Positions 30,112 through 38,781 of a stretch of 64,000 nucleotides of DNA are shown in pieces. Source of the DNA: JAGVPT01 sp963772165 (GTDB taxonomy: Bacteria > Bacteroidota > Ignavibacteria > UBA10030 > UBA8401); NCBI GenBank assembly GCA_963772165.1, contig CAVYWA010000012.1:310001-374000 (forward strand), read 5' to 3'. Below the pieces are notes generated by a model. It had not been told where the DNA came from. It made no database searches and was given only the letters and a program-made list of their open reading frames with translations. The position numbers and the translations under genes were made by a program. How positions within the stretch are numbered: the first letter of the stretch is position 1; the number at the start of each line of letters is the position of its first letter.

Positions 30112-30721
30112 TCGCAAAAGAATATCTCCTCCGCTTGTTGCAGGCATCGATCTTGCGGGGAGCCCGAAACGGAACACCGGAGTCTGCCTTCTCAAGGGGC
30201 GGCGAATTGTTTTTTGGAAGACAGTATTTTCCAACGAGGAGATTCTGGAGTTTATCGACCGCACAAAGCCTAATCTTATCGCAATCGACGCGCCGCTAAA
30301 TCTTCCACCGGGAAGAAAAACGCTCGACGACCGGAATGGCGAACATTTTCGGCCATGCGACCGTGAATTGCTGAAACGGGGTATTCGATTTTTTCCTATC
30401 ACCCTCGGTCCGATGCGAATGCTCACCGAGCGCGGCATCGCATTGAAAAAGAAATTTACCCGCAAAGGGTACAGCGTCATTGAAATGTATCCGGGTGCCG
30501 CACAGGATGTATGGAAAACCGGGCGCAAACAGGACGGCCTTCCCGGACTGCGGAGGGGGCTGGAAAAACTCGGCGTCAAGGGACTCGACAAAAAGATGAA
30601 CGGCGACGAACTCGACGCAGTCACGGGAGCGTTGGTCGGATTCTGGTATATGAAAGGAAAAGCAGAAGTATTGGGGAATTTCAAAGAAGGGGCGATCGTT
30701 ATTCCGCTCCCGGTTTCATGA
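30101..30721 (+). CDS. DUF429 family protein (predicted nuclease fold)
   Basis: 206 aa. VAGIDLAGSPKRNTGVCLL, NLIAIDAPLNLP and the late GDELDAVTGALVGF carry the Asp residues expected of an RNase H-like fold, which is how COG2410/DUF429 proteins are usually described. Biochemical role unknown. No ATG or GTG precedes the conserved part; the TTG at 30101, inside the hutI 3' end, is the best start. The overlap suggests co-transcription with hutI, but a link to histidine use is not evident. Confidence 0.75.
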   Translation: MSSNRKRISPPLVAGIDLAGSPKRNTGVCLLKGRRIVFWKTVFSNEEILEFIDRTKPNLIAIDAPLNLPPGRKTLDDRNGEHFRPCDRELLKRGIRFFPITLGPMRMLTERGIALKKKFTRKGYSVIEMYPGAAQDVWKTGRKQDGLPGLRRGLEKLGVKGLDKKMNGDELDAVTGALVGFWYMKGKAEVLGNFKEGAIVIPLPVS

Positions 30722-30722
30722 A

Positions 30723-30792
30723 CTCTGTATTCTGCCTCCTGCCTCCTGTTTCCAATATGGAATTCAGGAGGCAGGAGACAGAAAACAGAATA
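30723..30792. repeat. inverted pair of CTCCTGCCTCCTG-type arms
   Basis: TATTCTGCCTCCTGCCTCCT with a following G (left arm) and CAGGAGGCAGGAGACAG...CAGAATA (right arm) are inverted copies around TTTCCAATATGGAATT. Each arm is itself a short tandem repeat. The arms fill the gap between the DUF429 gene and the formimidoyltransferase. No T-run terminator follows. Confidence 0.65.
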
Positions 30793-30813
30793 TTATTCCT
30801 AAAATAAACAGCT

Positions 30814-31833
30814 ATGAAAAAAATCATCGAATGTGTTCCCAATTTCAGCGAAGGACGAAACGCAAGTACCATCAAAGCGATCGCCGAGAGTATCCACAGC
30901 GTTGATAATGTTAAACTGCTGAATGTCGAACCGGATAAGGACTATAACCGCGTCGTGGTAACATTTATCGGCGATCCGGACGGTGTTGCCGAGGCAGCAT
31001 TCCAATCGACAAAAATTGCTGCGATGCTTATCGACATGGCGCACCACAAAGGCGAGCACCCGCGAATCGGCGCAACGGATGTCGTTCCGTTTATTCCGGT
31101 CTCCGGAACAACGATGGACGAGTGTGTCGGGCTTGCGAAAGCGTTCGGCAGGCGCGTTGCTTCGGAACTCCATATCCCGGTGTACCTTTACGAAGCAGCG
31201 GCAACGTCGCCCGGTAGAAAAAATCTTGCCGACGTTCGTAAGGGAGAATACGAGGGGCTTGCTGAAAAACTTCTCGACCCAAAATGGAAACCCGACTACG
31301 GAGCGCCGGTCTTTAATAAAAAATCGGGCGCAACGGTAACCGGCGCTCGCAAATTTCTCATCGCATACAATGTGAACCTCAACACGGCGGACGCGTCCGT
31401 GGCACAAGAAATTGCGCAGCGAATTCGGGAAAGCGGCCGGGTGAAAAAAGACGCCTCGGGAACTGCTCTGAAGAGTGAAAAGGGTGAAACGGTAAAGATT
31501 CCCGGATCGTTGAAAGCAGTCAAAGCGATGGGAGTGGTAGTGGACCGGCTCAATATCGCACAGGTCTCCATCAATCTTGTGGATTATGAAACAACTCCGC
31601 CGCATATTGCGTTTGAAGAGGTGAAGAAGCTTGCACGCTCGCTCGGCGCCGATGCAACCGGAAGCGAGATCATCGGCTTGACGCCGTTGAAAGCATTGCT
31701 GATGGCTGGGAGATTCTACGATTCCCGCGAAACATCGGAAGAACGGCTGATCTCACTCGCAATTGACCGGCTAGGATTAAACCAATTGGACCAATTCGAC
31801 CCGCAGAAAAAAATTATAGAATACCAATTATAG
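30814..31833 (+). CDS. glutamate formimidoyltransferase
   Basis: 339 aa. It moves the formimino group from formiminoglutamate to tetrahydrofolate. IIECVPNFSEGRN at the start, HPRIGATDVVPFIPVSG (with the catalytic-region His) and YNVNLNTADASVAQEIA match the transferase half of FTCD. Here the transferase and the cyclodeaminase (32321) are separate genes, as in many bacteria. The GxxExxY cassette is inserted between them. Confidence 0.94.
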   Translation: MKKIIECVPNFSEGRNASTIKAIAESIHSVDNVKLLNVEPDKDYNRVVVTFIGDPDGVAEAAFQSTKIAAMLIDMAHHKGEHPRIGATDVVPFIPVSGTTMDECVGLAKAFGRRVASELHIPVYLYEAAATSPGRKNLADVRKGEYEGLAEKLLDPKWKPDYGAPVFNKKSGATVTGARKFLIAYNVNLNTADASVAQEIAQRIRESGRVKKDASGTALKSEKGETVKIPGSLKAVKAMGVVVDRLNIAQVSINLVDYETTPPHIAFEEVKKLARSLGADATGSEIIGLTPLKALLMAGRFYDSRETSEERLISLAIDRLGLNQLDQFDPQKKIIEYQL

Positions 31834-31844
31834 GGGGATCATCA

Positions 31845-31865
31845 CGCAAAGGCGCTAAGACGCAA
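31845..31865 (+). repeat. left 21-bp inverted repeat of the GxxExxY cassette
   Basis: The segment contains CAAAGGCGCTAAGACGC. Its perfect reverse complement lies at 32273-32293, on the other side of the GxxExxY gene. It starts 11 nt after the formimidoyltransferase stop codon. Confidence 0.85.
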
Positions 31866-31877
31866 GGGGGGAGTTGA

Positions 31878-32262
31878 ATGAACGAAAATGAAATTGCTAC
31901 GAAAATTGTAGATGCTGCGTTCAAGATTCATAAAACAGTCGGACCGGGGCTGCTCGAATCTGTTTACGAAACTCTTACGGCGTATGAGTTGACCGAACGA
32001 GACCTTCACTTTACCCGTCAACAAATGATTGCTGTTTTTTTATGAACAAATACGATTTGACGAAGGGTTTCGAGCAGATATAATAGTTGAAAACAAAGTG
32101 ATCGTAGAATTGAAATCCATAGAAACAATCGCGCCTGTTCACAAAAAACAATTGTTGACCTATTTGCGACTTGCCGATAAAAGGCTTGGACTTCTTATCA
32201 ATTTTGGTGGCGTTTTAATCAAGAACGGCATCACAAGAGTAGTAAACAATTTAGTAGAGTAA
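31878..32262 (+). pseudogene. GxxExxY protein, one frameshift
   Basis: The first 55 codons read MNENEIATKIVDAAFKIHKT, then VGPGLLESVYE, the family signature GxxExxY. Reading stops at 32043-32045 because of a run of seven Ts (32035-32041). Removing one T joins it to FYEQIRFDEGFRADII, VENKVIVELKSIETI and the C-terminal GLLINFGGVLIKNGI, a complete protein of about 127 aa. The family is grouped with PD-(D/E)xK nuclease folds; its role is unknown. The break may be real decay, slippage or a base-call error. Confidence 0.85.
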
Positions 32263-32272
32263 GACCTGCTTT

Positions 32273-32293
32273 TTGCGTCTTAGCGCCTTTGCG
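32273..32293 (-). repeat. right 21-bp inverted repeat of the GxxExxY cassette
   Basis: Perfect reverse complement of 31845-31865 over 21 bp. The cassette is 449 bp between outer ends and lies between two genes of one pathway. No target duplication could be recognised with confidence. Confidence 0.85.
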
Positions 32294-32320
32294 CGAGACA
32301 AAACTGTGACTTAAAGAAAA

Positions 32321-32959
32321 ATGCTAACAACGAAAACCGTTAACGACTTTATCGACGAAGTGGCATCCAGCAGTCCGGCCCCCGGCGGCGGGAGCGTGGC
32401 CGCGCTTGCCGGCGCACTTGGCGCCGCCCTCACAGCGATGGTCAGCAACCTGACAATCGGAAAAAAGAAATATCTCTCCGTGCAGGGAGCAATGGAAGAT
32501 GTGTTGAAACAATCGGAAGCTCTGCGCGCGTCGTTTGCAAAACTCATCGATGCCGATGCGGAGGCATTCAACACCATCATGAGCGCATTCAACCTGCCGA
32601 AAGACACCGAGGCAGAAAAAACAAAACGATCGGAAGCAATCCAACAGGCAACAAAAGCAGCGACGGAAATCCCTTTGCGTGTCATGCAATTATGCGAGCA
32701 GGCATTGGTCCTCACACAAGCCGCAGCAGAAAAAGGAAATGTCAATTCGATTTCGGACGCCGGCGTTGCAGCGCTAATGCTCCGCGCTGCATGCCTTGGT
32801 GCAAAACTCAACGTTCAGATCAACCTCGGGTCGCTCAAAGACGGTGTGTTTGTTCAAGAGACAGCTTCCCGCGCCGAAAACATCTGCGCGCGTGTGGAAG
32901 CAATGAGCAGCGATATTCACAAACGCGTAAACGAATCGCTTTTACCAGCGCACCCATGA
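32321..32959 (+). CDS. formiminotetrahydrofolate cyclodeaminase
   Basis: 212 aa, the cyclodeaminase half of FTCD. It converts formimino-tetrahydrofolate to methenyl-tetrahydrofolate and ammonia. SSSPAPGGGSVAALAGALGA near the N-terminus and NVNSISDAGVAALMLRAA are characteristic. With the gene at 30814 it would return the formimino carbon to the folate pool. It ends 13 nt before hutG. Confidence 0.92.
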   Translation: MLTTKTVNDFIDEVASSSPAPGGGSVAALAGALGAALTAMVSNLTIGKKKYLSVQGAMEDVLKQSEALRASFAKLIDADAEAFNTIMSAFNLPKDTEAEKTKRSEAIQQATKAATEIPLRVMQLCEQALVLTQAAAEKGNVNSISDAGVAALMLRAACLGAKLNVQINLGSLKDGVFVQETASRAENICARVEAMSSDIHKRVNESLLPAHP

Positions 32960-32972
32960 AAGGATAGGCTTA

Positions 32973-33947
32973 GTGGAAATTGCATGGAAGTTGCTCAGCG
33001 ACGCCCCGGACGCGGTTTTCTTTTCACGTAACGACGAATCCGATCCCCGGATGGGGGATATCGTCCGCCGCCAAAAAGAAAATCTTTCGCCGGATATTCG
33101 AATCGGAATTGTAGGGTTTCCGGAGGACGAGGGGGTCAAAAGAAACCGCGGGCGTGTCGGTGCAAAGGAAGCGCCGAATGAAATCCGCAAGGCGTTATAC
33201 AAGTTTACCCCGTTTGCCATCTCAAAGAGCAAGCAGATACCGGAGCTTCCCATCTTTGATTTCGGGAACGTGAAGACCGGAGGATCACTGGAAGAAACCC
33301 ATCAGCGAGTTCAAGCCGTCGTTGAGACCCTTGTTGCGAACAACATCCTTCCGATCGTCCTTGGCGGGGGCCACGATGCCACCTACCCTACGTTCCTTGC
33401 TTTTTCCAAAAAGGCCGCGAGCACCGGCGCCATCAACATCGACACGCATCTGAATTTCCGCAAATCGGACCCGCACCGAAGCAACGGGACCGCTTTCCGT
33501 CAGATCCTCGACCACACCCACAGCCCCCTTGCGCCGATGAACTTCGTTGAGGTCGGCGCGCAATCCTTTGCCAACTCAAAAGAGCATTACGAAGAACTGA
33601 ACGACCGGGGAGCGACGGTGTTCACGCTTGGAGATGTGCGGAAAGAACGGATAGAAAAAATCCTCGACATTGCGTACGAGATTGCTTCTAATTCCTCCGA
33701 GCGAATGTACGTCAGCTTCGACCTTGATTCAGTCCAAAGCAGCGACGCGCCCGGCGTCAGCGCTTCGTATCCGACCGGCCTCACCGCCGAAGAATTATTG
33801 AAGGCAGCCCATTTCGCCGGTCTTCGCCAAAAGATAAAAGCGATCGACATTGTCGAGGTCAACCCAAAGTTCGACGTCGACGGCAAGACGAGCAAACTGG
33901 CCGCACTCGTGGTGATGTATTTTCTCGCGGGAGTGGCGAACAGATAG
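32973..33947 (+). CDS. hutG: formimidoylglutamase (arginase family), one changed metal ligand
   Basis: 324 aa. HutG hydrolyses formiminoglutamate to glutamate and formamide with two Mn ions. GGGHDATYP and FDLDSVQSSDAPGVS are present. The usual D-x-H-x-D ligand motif reads DTHLN, so its last Asp is Asn. NGTAFRQIL fits HutG rather than agmatinase. The start is a GTG at 32973 behind AAAGGAT. With a formimidoyltransferase in the same cluster, two routes for the same substrate seem encoded; the altered ligand raises the question whether this one is active. Confidence 0.85.
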   Translation: MEIAWKLLSDAPDAVFFSRNDESDPRMGDIVRRQKENLSPDIRIGIVGFPEDEGVKRNRGRVGAKEAPNEIRKALYKFTPFAISKSKQIPELPIFDFGNVKTGGSLEETHQRVQAVVETLVANNILPIVLGGGHDATYPTFLAFSKKAASTGAINIDTHLNFRKSDPHRSNGTAFRQILDHTHSPLAPMNFVEVGAQSFANSKEHYEELNDRGATVFTLGDVRKERIEKILDIAYEIASNSSERMYVSFDLDSVQSSDAPGVSASYPTGLTAEELLKAAHFAGLRQKIKAIDIVEVNPKFDVDGKTSKLAALVVMYFLAGVANR

Positions 33948-34018
33948 GCCGGTGAGAGTCCGGGGTTCGTAGTCCTGAGTCCGGAGTTCTAAGTCAGGGA
34001 ACAAATTTTGCGTAGTTG

Positions 34019-34093
34019 CTGTCGGACACCGTGGCTGGAAAAACGTGATTTATCGAAATATTTGGCGGGACAAATCAAAGAGGTGTCCGACAG
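34019..34093. repeat. 12-bp perfect inverted repeat 51 bp apart
   Basis: CTGTCGGACACC and GGTGTCCGACAG enclose AT-rich DNA without a reading frame. It could be a small inserted element or an operator-like site; position does not tie it to a particular gene. Confidence 0.5.
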
Positions 34094-34210
34094 TTACCCA
34101 AACGGTAACAAGACCCGAAAAAGGTCAAGTTGCTGTTAGCATTTACTTTCCATTATTCCCGACCTCTTTCGCCACCATTCGCAAATTTTCATAGTATTCA
34201 AAAATTTTAC

Positions 34211-34241
34211 TTGACAAAGTCACAGAAATAGCATATTTTTG
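34211..34241 (+). promoter_or_regulatory. Bacteroidota-type promoter
   Basis: TTG (34211-34213), a 20-nt spacer and TATTTTTG (34234-34241) fit the known -33/-7 consensus TTTG/TAnnTTTG of Bacteroidota major sigma factors. It points toward the protease gene at 34485, with a leader of about 235 nt. Confidence 0.6.
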
Positions 34242-34484
34242 CCCCAACGCGTTGGGGGCACCGTCAAGATTTGCCTACCCCAAATGCAACCCGGTGGTGG
34301 AAAAACCAGAGGTGGGAAATGGTTTTTGCGGTTGCGATAGTGATTCCAAAAATTCGCCAAAACTCGCCCGACACTCCGTCAGCTATCAGTACTCTGCGCG
34401 CCAATTACTATCCAATCAATTATAGCGCTGTAATAATTTGTCCGCTACAGGACAATTCAACTTCACCAATCACGGGAGGCCTCT

Positions 34485-35258
34485 ATGAAATTAAAACTTT
34501 CTCCGCTTAAACCGCGTCTCGGCTGGGTGCCGGACGTTCCTGATCAGCGCGATCATCTCTATGCAGCACCGGTCGAATGGCTTGCGAAACTGCCGACCAA
34601 AGTAGACCTTCGGCCGAAATGCCCGCCAGTCTACAACCAGGGACAGCTCGGAAGCTGCACGGCGAACGCCATCGCCGCGGCGATCGAGTTCGACCAGATG
34701 AAAGAGAAAATAAAATATTTTATGCCGTCGCGGTTGTTCATCTATTACAACGAGCGTGCGATGGAAGGGACGATCAACTCCGACAGCGGTGCGCAGATCC
34801 GCGACGGAATCAAGAGCGTCGGCAAACAAGGAGATTGCCCCGAACCTCTCTGGCCGTACGACATCGCCAACTTCGAAGACAAGCCTCCCGCATCATGTTA
34901 CAACAATGCGGTGATGCACAAAGCGATCCTCTACCAACGCGTGTCGCAGCTCGCGAATCAGATGAAAGGATGCCTCGCTTCCGGCTACCCGTTCGTCTTC
35001 GGATTCACTGTCTATGCGAGCTTTATGGGCCCGGCAGTTGCAAAAACGGGTCATGCTTCGATGCCGAAACCGAATGAACAAGTTGAGGGAGGACATGCCG
35101 TTCTTGCCGTCGGTTACGACGATGCGAACCAGTGGTTCATCGTGCGGAACTCGTGGGGAACCGGATGGGGCATGAAGGGATACTTCACTCTCCCTTACGC
35201 GTACCTGCTCGACCAAAATCTTGCGGACGATTTCTGGACGATTCGTGTGGTAAAATAA
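34485..35258 (+). CDS. papain-like cysteine protease (C1A)
   Basis: 257 aa. The active-site residues are visible: oxyanion Gln52, Cys58 in QGQLGSCTANA, His204 in EGGHAVLAVGYDD and Asn222 in VRNSWGTGWG. The N-terminus (MKLKLSPLKPRLGWVPD) shows no signal peptide, and only a short lead of about 40 residues precedes the catalytic domain, so it may act in the cytoplasm or leave by an unusual route. GGGAGG lies before the ATG. Confidence 0.93.
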   Translation: MKLKLSPLKPRLGWVPDVPDQRDHLYAAPVEWLAKLPTKVDLRPKCPPVYNQGQLGSCTANAIAAAIEFDQMKEKIKYFMPSRLFIYYNERAMEGTINSDSGAQIRDGIKSVGKQGDCPEPLWPYDIANFEDKPPASCYNNAVMHKAILYQRVSQLANQMKGCLASGYPFVFGFTVYASFMGPAVAKTGHASMPKPNEQVEGGHAVLAVGYDDANQWFIVRNSWGTGWGMKGYFTLPYAYLLDQNLADDFWTIRVVK

Positions 35259-35442
35259 GAGGTAAGAGAAAAGAGATAAGAGATAAGAAAAGAAATTTGG
35301 TAAGAAATTTTCAGGAAAAAGTTCATCGCGATCCCAACTCCGCCGAGGAGTGCAATGAATTCTTCTTTTCAAGAGGTTTCGCCGACAGATTTGTTCGCTG
35401 TCGGTTAGGATCACATTATAATACTGCTACACAATGACGCAT

Positions 35443-35481
35443 TAAAAAACCGGGGTTTTCATCGACTGATGAAAACCCCGG
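35443..35481 (-). terminator. intrinsic terminator downstream of TonB receptor copy 1
   Basis: CCGGGGTTTTCATC and GATGAAAACCCCGG pair over 14 bp around four bases, and the minus strand continues with TTTTTT. A decayed version of the same hairpin follows receptor copy 2 (40676-40706), so gene and terminator were copied together. Confidence 0.85.
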
Positions 35482-35507
35482 CATCAACACACATTACGCG
35501 TACATGC

Positions 35508-36715
35508 CTACATGTGGTATGAAAGTCTCACTACGACGTTGCGCGGTTCTTCCCAGCTCGCTCCGCTGAAGTATGCTCCTTTGATCAAATGCTCGTGGTC
35601 AAGCAGATTTGTGATGTAGAGTGAAGGCTCGAGCGATGAACCTCCTTGAAGATGAATCGTATGGCCTGCGCTAATGTTGAAAATCCATGATGGAGTCGTA
35701 TGTGCCGATGTGTTGAAATCGAATAGCCCGTTTTGGTAGACAGCATTGGGGTTTCCGTTCGCAAGCCCTGAGCCGTAGATGCCTACGAGATTGTAAAACC
35801 AATCGCGCGGCTGGTAATTGAGTCCCGTGGAAACCGAGAGCCGCTGATCATGATCGAGATCGGTTCCGCTCCCGTCCGTATCAAAATCCAGAAACCCCCC
35901 GCTGATCAACCCGATTCCGTACGCGTGAGTAAGAGCCCCGTTGAGAAATCCTGAAAAGGGAGTCTCGGCAAGGTTGTAGGTGAGGCCGAGCTCTATTCCC
36001 TGCGTCTTTACTTCTTCGATGTTGACGGGGGTTTTGATGGCACTGCCGCCGACAGTTTCGTCGTCAACTCCCGGCGTTGCATCTTTGTAGAAATACGCCG
36101 CTTTGCTCCGGAGTCCAAAATCGAAACCGTGCGTATACACAGCTTCGTAAAAATTATCCCTCTCCGGTAGCGTCGGAACGAGAGTGTTGCTGACGTTGAG
36201 AGCGATGGTCCTCAGTCCTTCAATATTTGTCGGCATGAACAATTTTCCGTAGTACAGATATGCGGTGTTGTTGTCGTCGATAAGAAAATTCCACCGGATG
36301 CGCGGACTGATCTGATGCTGGAGCGGGATGTCGGGAGCGATGTGCTGGTCGTAACGCGCGCCGAGTTCGAACGACGTCCATTCCATCGGATGGTAATCCA
36401 CTTCACCGAACACTCCAAAATCGGAGCCTTTGAAATTTGTCAGGACGGCAGGGCCGGAATTCTGAGCCGAGTCTTTGGAGGTAAAATCCTCTTTCCCGCT
36501 CGTGCTGGAAAAATTGAGGCCGACTTTATACATAAACTCGTGTGCAAGCCGCTTGTCGAATGTCGTTCTCAGGCCGGTCGTCGTGAATGTCCTGTCTTCA
36601 GAAAGCAAATATTTGTGGACCGTGTCCCCGGCGAATTGAAAATTCGGCGGGTCAATCGACCCCGGAGTTTAAATAAGCTCTCCTGCCCGCGGATGTGTAC
36701 TTCTCCGGTCGGAGC
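35508..36715 (-). pseudogene. truncated TonB-dependent receptor, copy 1
   Basis: A 366-aa frame ends with the outer-membrane barrel signature (NVVVRLSYHM, aromatic near the end) and contains LGARYDQHIAPDIPLQHQIS and GIELGLTYNLAETPFSGFLN. It is nearly the same protein as the 3' part of the receptor at 40733. At 36668-36715 the sequence jumps from the barrel region to the plug-domain region of copy 2, so about 680 bp are deleted relative to copy 2; the signal peptide and most of the plug are absent. It abuts an IS3 remnant. Confidence 0.85.
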
Positions 36716-36724
36716 TCTCCCAAA

Positions 36725-37000
36725 AAAACCGATCCACTCTGAAGTTAGAAAATTTTATATTATGGATCAAAGGAGGCAGCAATAAGCTGACAAAAGCGTA
36801 CGGCAGAAGAAATCATCAACAAACTGCGAGAAGCAGAGGTCTTGCAGACCAAGGGGATGTCGATCGAGGAAGCGATGCGACAGCTTGGAATAAACGATGC
36901 AGCGTATTACAAGTGGCGGAGGGAATGTGGAGGGCTGCGGGTCGATCAGGCAAAGCGATTGAAGGAACTGGAGGCTGAGAACAGCCGATTGCGCCTCTTT
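36725..37000 (+). mobile_element. IS3-family orfA remnant
   Basis: From 36791 the frame reads QKRTAEEIINKLREAEVLQT, then KGMSIEEAMRQLGINDAAYY and KWRRECGGLRVDQAKRLKEL, the helix-turn-helix and leucine-zipper start of IS3 OrfA. AAAGGAGG lies upstream but the start codon is lost (a TGA precedes CAA). Similarity ends near 36994 at SRLR, within ten bases of the metalloprotease stop codon. No orfB is present, so this is a dead end-fragment. Confidence 0.8.
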
Positions 37001-38665
37001 TTATTTCCTCAACAGCGCGAATTTCCCTTTTATCGACTGCCCTTGGATTTGAATGAAGTAAATGTAAATCCCGGAAGAAGCCACATCATTGTTGTTCTTT
37101 TTACCATTCCACTGGAATACTTGTTCTCCGAGAAGTGTCGATAATTTAGTGCTTAGCGTTCCTGAATACACAAGTTTCATATCGGATGAAAAAATATAAA
37201 GCGTCCCTGTTACCGGACCCGGTCCGTTCACAGGAATGCTAATCACGTTTGATCCGTTTGCCTGGAATGGATCCGGAAACGGATCGACAATGCTATTTCC
37301 ACCGAAAAGAATTTTGCTGTACCAATTTGAGGGGTCTGAGACAATAAGGCTCGATGATAGATTAGAGTACTGAGTTTCTGTCAAGGAGTATGAGTACGGA
37401 AACGTCGAAAGGTCTCCGGCAATTGCTGAGTCGAGATTGATGTTGGAAACCAGAAATGGCAATGTCTCAGCACCAGAATTAATGTTGTAATAGGCTGAAG
37501 ACAAAACGAAAAGGCTTCCGCCTAATAATTGTGACGGAGGAAAAAAATCAATCGATGTTGAAACGATCTCCGGATAAAGCGCACCTTCCGGATAGTAGTT
37601 TACAGAGTCGCTTCTTGCACCGGTAAAATAATTCCAGACCGTCCATTCTGCAAAAGCGTTCTTGAAGTTAGAATTGTACGGTGGCGCACTGAGCGCCATA
37701 TCAATAGCATGCAGCGGCGGCACGATGCTGATATCTTTCCACGTCTGCAGCATAGCATCAATGCCAAATCGCTTAGTAACGAAATGCCCCCAAATGGCTC
37801 TGCTGTACATGATAAAGTCGTTTGAATTGAAGGGCACTTGGGGGTTTGCGAATTGGCCTTGACTCGAACTTGTGTATTGGAGATAATCCTTCACCGCCGG
37901 AAATACAACATCCTCCATCCACGCAGAAGTGAGTTCGTAAAAAAATATGTCGCTCGTCCAGTAGCCGTAGCCGCCGATTTGAATGCTATGATGGAGTTCG
38001 TGCGCAAGAGTTACCCGAAGAGCCGGCATTCCCCTGTTGGCCGGAGGATTTACCCATTGAAATGTATTGTCGACCGTAATATATGAAGTCCACGTCCCTC
38101 CATCCGGTTTGTCGATGAGGACGCTGTCAGGAGTTGTAAAACCGTAAAGAGGGGGTCCAATGGAGGCAACATAAATATCATATTCCGGTCCTCCTCCTGC
38201 GTCGCCGTCTGATGGTGAAGGAAGATATCCAAGTACTTGGGTCTCAAACGTTTCGCAATAGTTTGCAGTAGCGGCCACTGAATCGGCGTATTGGTCGGCG
38301 GTCCCTAGAATTGGCTGGTAAAGCGAATCAAGCATAGACGGTGCGTCGTTGCCGGTCGTATCATAGTGAACCCGAAAACGCCCCGACAGGATACTCTTTT
38401 GATTAACGGGGCGCGTCAAAACAATTTCTAATGCTGAAAGCACTTCTGGACTAAGATGCTTACGATTCTTGATCGCGTACGAAATTGCGGGTAACCCGCA
38501 CTTGCCATGTGCCGCGATCGCTCTTCCGGTCCTCATGTATTGTCTTAATACTTCATAACTTTTCGCCCGTAGTGATTGAGTGGAACTTAATGGCATTATA
38601 TTCTGGCATCGAGCCGCTGGCTCGACGCAGAAAAAAATTACTACCATTGATAGCCTAATGCACAT
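37001..38665 (-). CDS. secreted zinc metalloprotease-like protein with C-terminal sorting-type domain
   Basis: 554 aa. A signal peptide (MCIRLSMVVIFFCVEPAARC) is followed by a long domain with TLAHELHHSIQIGG, the HExxH zinc motif at residues 222-226 (Glu223). The last about 90 residues (DPFPDPFQANGSNVISIPVN through GIYIYFIQIQGQSIKGKFAL) resemble Por/FlgD-like type IX secretion C-terminal domains. The frame is open to 38707, but the ATG at 38663-38665 has AAAGGA seven bases upstream and starts the signal peptide. Confidence 0.8.
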   Translation of the reverse strand: MCIRLSMVVIFFCVEPAARCQNIMPLSSTQSLRAKSYEVLRQYMRTGRAIAAHGKCGLPAISYAIKNRKHLSPEVLSALEIVLTRPVNQKSILSGRFRVHYDTTGNDAPSMLDSLYQPILGTADQYADSVAATANYCETFETQVLGYLPSPSDGDAGGGPEYDIYVASIGPPLYGFTTPDSVLIDKPDGGTWTSYITVDNTFQWVNPPANRGMPALRVTLAHELHHSIQIGGYGYWTSDIFFYELTSAWMEDVVFPAVKDYLQYTSSSQGQFANPQVPFNSNDFIMYSRAIWGHFVTKRFGIDAMLQTWKDISIVPPLHAIDMALSAPPYNSNFKNAFAEWTVWNYFTGARSDSVNYYPEGALYPEIVSTSIDFFPPSQLLGGSLFVLSSAYYNINSGAETLPFLVSNINLDSAIAGDLSTFPYSYSLTETQYSNLSSSLIVSDPSNWYSKILFGGNSIVDPFPDPFQANGSNVISIPVNGPGPVTGTLYIFSSDMKLVYSGTLSTKLSTLLGEQVFQWNGKKNNNDVASSGIYIYFIQIQGQSIKGKFALLRK

Positions 38666-38781
38666 TTTCAAATCCTTTTGCTTTTGTTGCGCTAACGTTA
38701 ATGGCACTGTTTCACCTTACCATCAACGTTTGCAAAAGTTAAATTTGCTTGGGAATTAATGAAGAAATGACTGTTTGTATC

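Larger units (their letters stand above)
33948..34484 (+). other. intergenic region with inverted repeat and promoter
   Basis: No gene is seen over 537 nt. It holds a single arm of GTCCGGAGTTCTAAGTC-type words (33955-34000), a perfect 12-bp inverted repeat CTGTCGGACACC (34019-34030) with GGTGTCCGACAG (34082-34093), and the promoter at 34211-34241. Confidence 0.6.

Noticed and set aside
36725..37144. IS3 orfA frame continuing to 37144 as a complete gene.
   Set aside because: Similarity stops near 36994; the remaining codons are antisense to the metalloprotease 3' end.
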